A stretch of DNA of 14,016 nt, taken from an uncultured Haemophilus sp. (GTDB lineage: Bacteria > Pseudomonadota > Gammaproteobacteria > Enterobacterales > Pasteurellaceae). Below the pieces are notes generated by a model that saw nothing but the letters and a program-made list of their open reading frames with translations, searched no databases and was not told the origin of the DNA. Location: NCBI GenBank assembly GCA_902482195.1, contig CABSZQ010000007.1:1-14016 (forward strand), read 5' to 3'. A program made the position numbers and the translations under genes. Positions 8,595-14,016 of this stretch are shown piece by piece; within the stretch, counting starts at the first letter, position 1; the number at the start of each line of letters is the position of its first letter.

Positions 8595-8607
8595 TTGTAT
8601 TTTTCTA

Positions 8608-8616
8608 TGCTAGAAT
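8608..8616 (+). promoter_or_regulatory. Extended -10 promoter of apt-dnaX
   Basis: TGCTAGAAT is an extended -10 element (TGn followed by TAGAAT, five of six consensus bases). No good -35 hexamer lies at the right distance; that position falls in the right arm of the preceding terminator hairpin. Transcription would start near 8623, about 43 bases before the apt ATG. Assigned by pattern only. Confidence 0.5.
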
Positions 8617-8665
8617 GCGAGCCTAAAAACAGGATTTTTTCTTACTCTTTTTTGAGCAATTATTT

Positions 8666-9208
8666 ATGAACAAACAACTTGAATTAATCAAATCTTCTAT
8701 CAAATCTATCCCAAATCATCCCAAAGAAGGCATCATTTTCCGTGATATCACGAGCTTACTCGAAGTGCCTGCGGCTTTCAAAGCCACAATCGATTTGATC
8801 GTTGAAAAGTATAAAGATCAAGGTCTCACAAAAGTAATAGGTACCGAGTCTCGTGGATTTATTTTTGGTGCGCCAGTTGCATTAGCCTTAGGCTTGCCAT
8901 TTATCCCTGTTCGTAAACCGGGCAAATTACCTCGTGAAGTGATTGCACAGTCTTATCAATTAGAATACGGTCAAGACACCCTTGAATTGCACACTGATGC
9001 CATTTCGCAAGGTGATAATGTGTTAATCATTGATGACTTGTTAGCAACGGGTGGAACAGTTGAAGCTACCGTGAAATTAGTTCAACGTTTAGGTGGTGAA
9101 GTGAAACATGCTGCCTTTGTGATTAATTTGCCAGAATTAGGGGGCGAAAAACGCTTACGTGATTTAGGCATTGATTGCTACACCTTAGTGAATTTTGAAG
9201 GCCATTAA
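8666..9208 (+). CDS. apt: Adenine phosphoribosyltransferase
   Basis: Cytoplasmic purine-salvage enzyme that converts adenine and PRPP to AMP and pyrophosphate. The 180-residue length is typical. The PRPP-binding loop [13 protein letters not shown] is at 119-131, with [14 protein letters not shown] (59-72) and the adenine-side motif [11 protein letters not shown] (82-92) also as expected. The ATG at 8666 has only a weak ribosome binding site (GAGC about 9 bases upstream), but the N-terminus [12 protein letters not shown] fits the family and no better start exists. It heads a second rightward unit with dnaX 16 bases downstream, the same neighbour as in E. coli. The promoter appears to lie directly after the terminator of the previous operon. 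Confidence 0.95.
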   Translation: MNKQLELIKSSIKSIPNHPKEGIIFRDITSLLEVPAAFKATIDLIVEKYKDQGLTKVIGTESRGFIFGAPVALALGLPFIPVRKPGKLPREVIAQSYQLEYGQDTLELHTDAISQGDNVLIIDDLLATGGTVEATVKLVQRLGGEVKHAAFVINLPELGGEKRLRDLGIDCYTLVNFEGH

Positions 9209-9224
9209 TTTTTAAAGGGATGCG

Positions 9225-11369
9225 ATGAGCTACCAAGTTTTAGCCAGAAAATGGCGACCAAAAAACTTTTCTGAAGTAGTGGGGCAAAGCCATGTGCTCA
9301 CTGCTTTGGAAAACGGTTTAAAAGAAAACCGTTTACATCATGCTTATTTATTTTCCGGCACCCGTGGCGTAGGTAAAACCTCCATTGCTCGTTTATTTGC
9401 GAAAGGCTTGAATTGTGTAAACGGTATTACTGCCGATCCTTGCGGTGAATGTGAAAACTGTAAAGCGATCGAAGCAGGCAACTTTATTGATTTAATTGAA
9501 ATCGATGCGGCTTCTCGTACCAAAGTAGAAGATACCCGTGAGCTATTAGACAACGTGCAATATAAGCCGGTAGTAGGGCGTTATAAAGTCTACCTCATCG
9601 ATGAAGTGCATATGCTTTCCCGCCATTCTTTCAATGCGTTGTTAAAAACCTTGGAAGAACCACCTGAATATGTGAAATTCCTACTCGCGACAACGGATCC
9701 TCAAAAATTACCGATTACGATTTTATCCCGTTGTATGCAATTTCATCTCAAAGCATTAGATGAACCGCAAATTTCAGCACATCTTAATCGCGTGCTTACT
9801 GCCGAAAATATTCCTTTTGATGCGCCAGCATTAGATAAATTAGCCAAAGCGGCACAAGGTAGTATTCGTGATAGCTTAAGTTTAACGGATCAAGCGATAG
9901 CCATGGGCAACGGTAAAGTTTCCACCGATGTGGTGAATACCATGCTTGGGCTATTAGATGAAGACCAACCGATTGAAATCATTTACGCCTTACATCAAGG
10001 TAACGGTGAGCGTTTAATGAAAACCATCCAAACGGTGGCAGAAAAAGCGGGCGATTGGGATGAGTTACTGGCAGAAACGGCTGAGAAATTACATCAAATT
10101 GCATTAATGCAGTTGCTCGCTAAAAGTGTGACAGATGAAAACGATCACTTAGGTTTTCTAGCCAAACATATTTCACCGGAAGACGTACAATTCTTCTATC
10201 AAGTAATTGTATCGGGTCGAAAAGAATTGGCTACCGCACCAAATCGTCGAATTGGTGCAGAAATGACATTATTGAGGGCATTGGCATTCCACCCAAAGTT
10301 CCTTACGGCAGCACAAACGCCTAAACAAGGCGGGCTATCCCCTGAACAAAATATACAGAAAAGTGCGGTTGAAAATCACCCTGTTTCTGGGTATGTGGAT
10401 ATGCCGGTGCTGTCGCAAAACATCAAAGCAAATTATTCTGCACAAGTGCAAAAGCCGATGGCTCAATCAGCGGTTGTGCATTCTTCACCTTCTCAACCTG
10501 TTTCCACACAAACCAAATCTTCATTGAATTTAGCTAGCCTTGCTGCGCTAGAGGCATTGAATCAATTAACGCAAATTGAGCAATCAGAGCGCCAACATCA
10601 TCATGATGAACAGCAAGCCGCAGTGGAAGAAACCTTGCATCATCTTCAAGAGTTGGACGAGCAAAAAAATTCGCCAAAAATGACCGCACTTCCTGTGCGA
10701 GAGATGACACCACCAAAAGCTACGCAAACGAAAGCAGCTGTGTCAAATCCAATTACTCAACAAGCAGAAGTGTTAAAGCAAAGTGTTGAGACGATTGAAA
10801 ATACCATTGATGACAATGCTGAAATGGACGCCGAAGAGCAAGAAATTCTTGATGCGGAAACCTATCGTTGGGAGTGGAGTAATCCGGATTTAGCCAAAGT
10901 GGATAGTGGTGTGTGTCCTTCTGATATTAAACAGGCGATGTTGAAAGATGTGACACCAGAATTGCGTGAGAAAATTATTCAAATTACGCAAAAACAAGAT
11001 CCTTGGACGGATATCGTCGAACGTTCTGGTGTGATTGGCTTTTCAAAAGAGTTGGCATTAAATTGCTTTATTAAGTCGCAAACAGAAGATGAAATTCAAC
11101 TCGGGCTTCATTCTGAAAAAGCCCATTTAAAACAAGATCGAAATATTAAAAATTTAGTGGAACATCTTGAACGTTTATATGAAAAACCAGTCAAATTGTC
11201 GATTTTTGTTGAAGATTCCGATGTTTTAACACCGATGGATTACCGTAAAAAAGTTTATCAGGAGTTGCGTGAACAGGCACGTACGGATTTACAGCAAGAT
11301 AAAAAACTGCTTTTATTACAAAAAGAGTTTGATGCGAAGTTGGATGTCGAAAGCATTCGACCAGTTTAA
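9225..11369 (+). CDS. dnaX: DNA polymerase III subunit tau (DnaX)
   Basis: Clamp-loader ATPase of the replicase. It loads the beta clamp and, through its C-terminal part, links the polymerase core and the DnaB helicase. The full frame is 714 residues. The AAA+ module shows Walker A GTRGVGKT (45-52), a four-Cys zinc site (Cys64, 73, 76, 79), Walker B with DEVH (126-129), sensor 1 ATTD (155-158) and the SRC finger (168-170). A collar domain reaches about residue 365. A Gln/Thr/Ser-rich linker of low conservation follows (about 370-535), then the C-terminal tau-specific region. In E. coli a -1 frameshift in this gene yields the shorter gamma subunit; here a run of seven A (10663-10669) in the linker could act in the same way (see findings). 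AAAGGGA precedes the ATG by 4 bases. It is probably transcribed with apt. Two uptake signals lie in the linker. Confidence 0.96.
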   Translation: MSYQVLARKWRPKNFSEVVGQSHVLTALENGLKENRLHHAYLFSGTRGVGKTSIARLFAKGLNCVNGITADPCGECENCKAIEAGNFIDLIEIDAASRTKVEDTRELLDNVQYKPVVGRYKVYLIDEVHMLSRHSFNALLKTLEEPPEYVKFLLATTDPQKLPITILSRCMQFHLKALDEPQISAHLNRVLTAENIPFDAPALDKLAKAAQGSIRDSLSLTDQAIAMGNGKVSTDVVNTMLGLLDEDQPIEIIYALHQGNGERLMKTIQTVAEKAGDWDELLAETAEKLHQIALMQLLAKSVTDENDHLGFLAKHISPEDVQFFYQVIVSGRKELATAPNRRIGAEMTLLRALAFHPKFLTAAQTPKQGGLSPEQNIQKSAVENHPVSGYVDMPVLSQNIKANYSAQVQKPMAQSAVVHSSPSQPVSTQTKSSLNLASLAALEALNQLTQIEQSERQHHHDEQQAAVEETLHHLQELDEQKNSPKMTALPVREMTPPKATQTKAAVSNPITQQAEVLKQSVETIENTIDDNAEMDAEEQEILDAETYRWEWSNPDLAKVDSGVCPSDIKQAMLKDVTPELREKIIQITQKQDPWTDIVERSGVIGFSKELALNCFIKSQTEDEIQLGLHSEKAHLKQDRNIKNLVEHLERLYEKPVKLSIFVEDSDVLTPMDYRKKVYQELREQARTDLQQDKKLLLLQKEFDAKLDVESIRPV
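9311..9334 (+). repeat. Perfect 9-bp inverted repeat in the dnaX 5' coding region
   Basis: AAACGGTTT (9311-9319) and AAACCGTTT (9326-9334) are perfect complements with a 6-base loop, about 87 bases after the dnaX ATG. An RNA hairpin would form within the codons for residues about 29-37. No role is known and it may be chance. Confidence 0.6.
10361..10369 (+). repeat. DNA uptake signal sequence
   Basis: Exact AAGTGCGGT at the start of the dnaX linker, giving Ser-Ala-Val. Confidence 0.93.
10663..10670 (+). promoter_or_regulatory. Possible slippery site for gamma/tau frameshifting in dnaX
   Basis: Seven A followed by T, read in frame as CAA AAA AAT, so the heptamer A AAA AAT fits the X XXY YYZ slip pattern. 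A -1 slip meets TGA at 10787-10789 after about 39 new residues; a +1 shift meets TGA at 10681-10683. A short hairpin (CGCAC/GTGCG, 10685-10699) lies 14 bases downstream, further than usual. Position in the linker suits a gamma-like product of about 485 to 520 residues. Speculative, since the same heptamer also occurs in mscK. Confidence 0.3.
10683..10691 (-). repeat. DNA uptake signal sequence
   Basis: Exact complement form in the dnaX linker, giving Thr-Ala-Leu. It overlaps the small hairpin downstream of the A-run. Confidence 0.93.
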
Positions 11370-11409
11370 AACTCATTTCTCTAAATTTTAACTTTATAAA
11401 GGAAAAAAT

Positions 11410-12258
11410 ATGGCGTTTAGCTCTCTTTTTACTCTTATTGATGACATTGCATCGATTCTTGATGATGTCGCCTTGATGACCAAAATAGCAGCCAAGAAAA
11501 CCGTTGGCGTGGTAGGCGATGACTTAGCCTTAAATGCTAATCAGGTAACAGGGGCATCTTCCGATCGTGAATTACCCATTGTTTGGGCTGTCACCAAAGG
11601 ATCGTTAGTCAATAAAATCATTTTAATTCCAATTGCTTTACTGCTTTCTGCGTTTTTACCTTGGTTGATCGTGCCGCTTCTGATGATTGGTGGGGCGTAT
11701 TTGTGTTTTGAAGGCGTGGAGAAAATTCTACATAAATTTATTGCTCATGAAGAGCATGAAGAAAAAACAACCTTTAATGAAGCCGCTAAAATTAAAGGGG
11801 CAATTCGTACCGATTTTATTCTTTCTGCTGAAATTATCATTATTGCATTAGGTGAATTAACTGAAGCAAGCTTGCTGACACGCATTATTTCCCTTTCGAT
11901 AGTGGGTATCGGGATTACTGTTTTTGTTTATGGCTTAGTCGCATTGATTGTTAGAGCGGATGATTTCGGTTTATACCTTATCAAAAAAGGTGGCGTAGCA
12001 AAGTCAATCGGGAATGCAATTTTAGTGATTATGCCTAAATTTATGCGTTCACTTAGTTTTATCGGTACGCTTGCGATGTTCTTAGTGGGTGGTGGTATTT
12101 TCGTACATAATGTGGATTTCATTCATCATTTGCTCGCTGATTATCAATTAACTGATGGTTTATTAGGTAATGTGGCGACGTTAGTCGTGGGTGTGATTGT
12201 GGGCGCGATTGCTTGTGCGATTGTATTACCTGCGATGAAATTATTCGGTAAACACTAA
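11410..12258 (+). CDS. yedI: DUF808 family inner-membrane protein, YedI-like
   Basis: A 282-residue membrane protein of unknown function, related to E. coli YedI (about 305 residues). The N-terminus is a conserved soluble stretch rich in Asp and Ala: FTLIDDIASILDDVA (7-21), KTVGVVGDDLALNA (30-43) and the family-typical RELPIVWAVTKGS. Hydrophobic segments follow at about 68-105, 137-178 and 210-280, together five or more helices, with a charged His/Glu-rich stretch (KFIAHEEHEEKT) between the first two groups. No catalytic motif is recognisable, and the symbol rests on resemblance only. AAAGGA stands 6 bases before the ATG. The gene begins 40 bases after dnaX with no terminator visible, so it may share the apt-dnaX transcript. 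It ends at the bidirectional hairpin it shares with proA. Confidence 0.82.
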   Translation: MAFSSLFTLIDDIASILDDVALMTKIAAKKTVGVVGDDLALNANQVTGASSDRELPIVWAVTKGSLVNKIILIPIALLLSAFLPWLIVPLLMIGGAYLCFEGVEKILHKFIAHEEHEEKTTFNEAAKIKGAIRTDFILSAEIIIIALGELTEASLLTRIISLSIVGIGITVFVYGLVALIVRADDFGLYLIKKGGVAKSIGNAILVIMPKFMRSLSFIGTLAMFLVGGGIFVHNVDFIHHLLADYQLTDGLLGNVATLVVGVIVGAIACAIVLPAMKLFGKH

Positions 12259-12274
12259 AAACGAGATAAAAAAT

Positions 12275-12310
12275 AACCGCACTTTTGATGCTTTCAAGGT
12301 GCGGTTTTTT
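12275..12310. terminator. Bidirectional terminator between yedI and proA
   Basis: An 11-bp stem (12275-12285 with 12296-12306) has a 10-base loop. On the plus strand it has one G-U pair and is followed by a run of T (12305-12310). Read leftwards the same position is a C-A mismatch, and the T-rich tail comes from bases 12262-12274. It sits 17 bases after the yedI stop and 19 before the proA stop, so it serves both converging genes. One arm is a perfect uptake signal, the other a one-base variant. Confidence 0.85.
12276..12284 (-). repeat. DNA uptake signal sequence (arm of shared terminator)
   Basis: Exact complement form in the yedI-proA terminator; the opposite arm reads AAGGTGCGGT, a one-base departure from the extended AAAGTGCGGT. 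Confidence 0.93.
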
Positions 12311-12324
12311 ATGGATAGAACAGA

Positions 12325-13578
12325 CTATTTACGAGAAGTATAATCGCCAACACAAACCCATTTATAACTGGTTAAGGCTTCTAATCCCATTGGGCCGCGA
12401 GCATGAAGTTTTTGAGTACTTACCGCCACTTCTGCACCTAAACCAAATTGTCCGCCATCGGTAAATCGAGTACTTGCATTAACATACACGGCTGCTGCAT
12501 CCACTTGATTGATAAATTGTGTGGCTAGTCGTTGATTTTCCGTCAAGATACTTTCTGAATGTTGTGTGCCATATTCACGAATATGAGCAATCGCCGCATC
12601 CATATCTTCAACTACCACAACATTGAGATCGAGTGAACCCCATTCTTGGCGTAGTGCTTGTTCAGTCACTTCTTGCACATCGATATTTGCCGCTTGAAGA
12701 ATCGAAAGTGCGGTCGATTTTGCATGGAATTTTACTTTTTTCTCGGCTAAATATTTTGCAAGTTTTGGTAGGAAGGTTTCTGCAATCGAACGTTGAACTA
12801 AAAGTGTTTCCAACGTATTACATGTGCTTGGACGTTGGCATTTTGCATTGGCAATCACCGCAAGGGCTTTTTCTTGGTCGGCATTTTCTTCCACAAAAAG
12901 ATGGCAAACACCCACACCGCCGACAATAACCGGAATGCTAGAATGTTGTTTACAAAGCTCATGCAAACCGGCGCCCCCGCGAGGAATAATCATATCCACG
13001 TAGCGATCCAATTTAAGCAGTTGCATCACAAGTTCACGATTTGGATCCGTAATAGCTTGGACTGCATGGCGTGGTAATCCCGCTTGTTCAAGGGCATTTT
13101 GTACCACTTCTACTAAAATTTGGTTGGAATGTTGCGTTTCTTTTCCTCCACGTAAAATCACGGCATTACCAGTTTTTAAGCAAAGGCTCGCTACATCAAT
13201 GGTGACATTTGGGCGTGCTTCGTAAATGGTGCCAATTACGCCAAGCGGTGTACGAACTCGCTCGATCTTTAATCCGCTATCTAAGGTGCCTCCATCAATG
13301 ATTTTACCCACAGGATCGGCGAGCGAAATCACATGGCGCACATCATTCGCAATGCCTTTTAGGCGATCTTCGGTTAATAAGAGGCGGTCAATTAAGGCTT
13401 CAGATAAGCCGTTTTGTTTCGCGATTTCAATATCTGTTTGGTTTGCGGCAAGAATACGCTCCGCTTGTTGTTCTAATTGATCTGCAATAATGCTGAGCGC
13501 ATGATTTTTTTCAGTGGTGTTTAACTGCGCTAAAATAAAGGCTGCATCTTTGGCCTGTTTGCCCATTTGTTCTAACAT
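12325..13578 (-). CDS. proA: Gamma-glutamyl phosphate reductase ProA
   Basis: Second enzyme of proline synthesis. It reduces L-glutamyl 5-phosphate to glutamate 5-semialdehyde with NADPH, in the cytoplasm. The 417 residues match the family length. It has the aldehyde dehydrogenase fold: [20 protein letters not shown] (118-137), the loop ILRGGKE (141-147), [12 protein letters not shown] (198-209), and the catalytic cysteine Cys253 in [16 protein letters not shown]. The ATG (complement of 13576-13578) is preceded by AAGGGA at a 5-base spacing, which fixes the start. The partner kinase proB is not next to it, so the gene appears to stand alone. It converges with yedI across a shared terminator. 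I could not identify a convincing promoter upstream. An uptake signal inside encodes Thr-Ala-Leu. Confidence 0.96.
   Translation of the reverse strand: MLEQMGKQAKDAAFILAQLNTTEKNHALSIIADQLEQQAERILAANQTDIEIAKQNGLSEALIDRLLLTEDRLKGIANDVRHVISLADPVGKIIDGGTLDSGLKIERVRTPLGVIGTIYEARPNVTIDVASLCLKTGNAVILRGGKETQHSNQILVEVVQNALEQAGLPRHAVQAITDPNRELVMQLLKLDRYVDMIIPRGGAGLHELCKQHSSIPVIVGGVGVCHLFVEENADQEKALAVIANAKCQRPSTCNTLETLLVQRSIAETFLPKLAKYLAEKKVKFHAKSTALSILQAANIDVQEVTEQALRQEWGSLDLNVVVVEDMDAAIAHIREYGTQHSESILTENQRLATQFINQVDAAAVYVNASTRFTDGGQFGLGAEVAVSTQKLHARGPMGLEALTSYKWVCVGDYTSRK
12706..12714 (+). repeat. DNA uptake signal sequence
   Basis: Exact AAGTGCGGT inside proA, antisense to the gene, so proA reads it as Thr-Ala-Leu. 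Confidence 0.93.
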
Positions 13579-13661
13579 ATCGAATCCCTTGTTATTGCAA
13601 CAAAAATATGGTGTAGCTTATCGTAAAAATGAGCACGGTGAAATGATTAAATTTAAGGATT

Positions 13662-13690
13662 TTGTGAATTAGGTGTGAATGGGTTATGAT
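13662..13690 (+). promoter_or_regulatory. Sigma70-like promoter reading rightwards
   Basis: TTGTGA (13662-13667) and TATGAT (13685-13690) are separated by 17 bases, matching four and five of six consensus positions. Transcription would start near 13697 and run into the A/T-rich right end. A ribosome-binding-like TAAGGAAG follows at 13709-13716, but no start codon stands at a suitable distance after it. Pattern match only. Confidence 0.5.
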
Positions 13691-13803
13691 TTGCCCGACT
13701 TTATGACGTAAGGAAGTATTTAAAATTTACAGGTTCTACAGATAGTACTATTTACAGTTGTAAAATAGACAATAATAAGACTTTTGAAAAATATAACGAA
13801 TAG
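13690..13803 (+). pseudogene. Possible 3' remnant of a lost gene (no start codon)
   Basis: This frame is open for 37 codons after the TGA at 13687 and ends at TAG 13801-13803. It has no ATG, GTG or TTG start. The last part reads like real protein, with mixed polar and charged residues (KFTGSTDSTIYSCKIDNN, then KTFEKYNE). The stop lies 16 bases before the ATG of the next small gene, whose ribosome binding site overlaps the gap, as in an operon. That suggests the tail of a gene whose 5' part was deleted. Chance openness in A/T-rich DNA cannot be excluded, and I recognise no family. Confidence 0.3.
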
Positions 13804-13819
13804 TAGGGGGAGATAAAAT

Positions 13820-14016
13820 ATGAAAAATGACTTTTTTAGTGTTTTAAAAATGTCAGTAATTTCAACTTTATTTATGTATGTATTAGCTCTATATAAATTT
13901 AACTTTGATTTTAAGAAAGTTAGTTTGTTAGTGACTCTTAAATGGTTTCCTTTAATATTCGTTTTACTTCTATTTTGTTTTTATTTAGGAAAAAGTATGA
14001 AAGGTAAGTATCGTGA
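13820..14016 (+). CDS. Small hydrophobic membrane protein, partial (runs off the window)
   Basis: An ATG preceded by a strong ribosome binding site (AGGGGGAG, 13805-13812) opens a frame that is still open at the window edge after 65 codons. The protein has two probable membrane helices, at about 10-26 (KMSVISTLFMYVLALY) and about 39-57, with a basic stretch KSMKGKYR after the second. I do not recognise a family. Composition differs sharply from the neighbours: in 13861-13980 only 26 of 120 bases are G or C, against 24 of 60 in a sampled dnaX line (9601-9660). The position downstream of a possible truncated gene recalls small membrane proteins paired with a larger upstream partner, such as immunity proteins, but nothing in the sequence proves that. 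Confidence 0.6.
   Translation, partial: MKNDFFSVLKMSVISTLFMYVLALYKFNFDFKKVSLLVTLKWFPLIFVLLLFCFYLGKSMKGKYR

Larger units (their letters stand above)
8565..8606 (+). terminator. Intrinsic terminator built from two facing uptake signals
   Basis: A perfect 13-bp inverted repeat (8565-8577 with 8586-8598) has an 8-base loop. It is followed by ATTTTTCT. Each arm contains a complete 9-base uptake signal in opposite orientation. It lies 12 bases after the lpxM stop and probably ends the menE-to-lpxM transcript. Paired uptake signals used as terminators are known in H. influenzae. Confidence 0.88.

Noticed and set aside
12633..13480. Plus-strand open frames inside proA
   Set aside because: They lie wholly within a well-supported proA and look like shadows of its codons.
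13579..13660. Promoter for proA on the minus strand
   Set aside because: Only weak hexamer matches with poor spacing were found, so none is listed.
13681..13711. Mini-ORF at 13679 (ATG GGT TAT ... TAA) or the ATG ACG TAA at 13703 as a leader peptide
   Set aside because: Very short, no good ribosome binding site before them, and no attenuator hairpin seen after them.

Overview
The window looks like ordinary chromosome from a Pasteurellaceae bacterium of the Haemophilus influenzae/H. parainfluenzae/Aggregatibacter group. The main evidence is 13 exact copies of the 9-base Haemophilus-type DNA uptake signal sequence (AAGTGCGGT or its complement), about one per 1.1 kb. A/T-rich codon use and protein sequences that follow Escherichia coli orthologues with moderate divergence agree with this. 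The species cannot be fixed from the sequence alone. Bases 1-54 are not genomic: they are an untrimmed Illumina Nextera i7 adapter fused to the contig end.

Layout. From 72 to 8552 six rightward genes are packed with gaps of 9 to 64 bases: menE (menaquinone synthesis), mscK (large mechanosensitive channel), aroC (chorismate synthase), mepA (periplasmic murein endopeptidase), yfcA (TSUP-family membrane protein) and lpxM (late lipid A acyltransferase). This looks like one long transcription unit ending at a strong hairpin, made of two facing uptake signals, at 8565-8598. A second rightward unit begins at an extended -10 promoter and carries apt (adenine salvage), dnaX (DNA polymerase III clamp-loader subunit) and a yedI-like membrane protein. 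It converges on leftward proA (proline synthesis) across a shared bidirectional hairpin at 12275-12306. Right of proA the sequence becomes very A/T-rich. It holds a promoter, a startless open stretch that may be the 3' end of a lost gene, and a small two-helix membrane protein gene that runs off the window.

How the genes fit together. aroC makes chorismate, from which menaquinone is built, and menE catalyses a later step of that route, so their linkage is metabolically coherent. mscK, mepA and lpxM all act on the envelope (turgor, murein, lipid A). aroC-mepA-yfcA and apt-dnaX follow the E. coli order as I recall it. I see no CRISPR array, rRNA, tRNA, transposase or recognisable defence system. 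The points most worth a second look are the uniform codon register of the uptake signals, a possible frameshift site in dnaX, and the A/T-rich right end.
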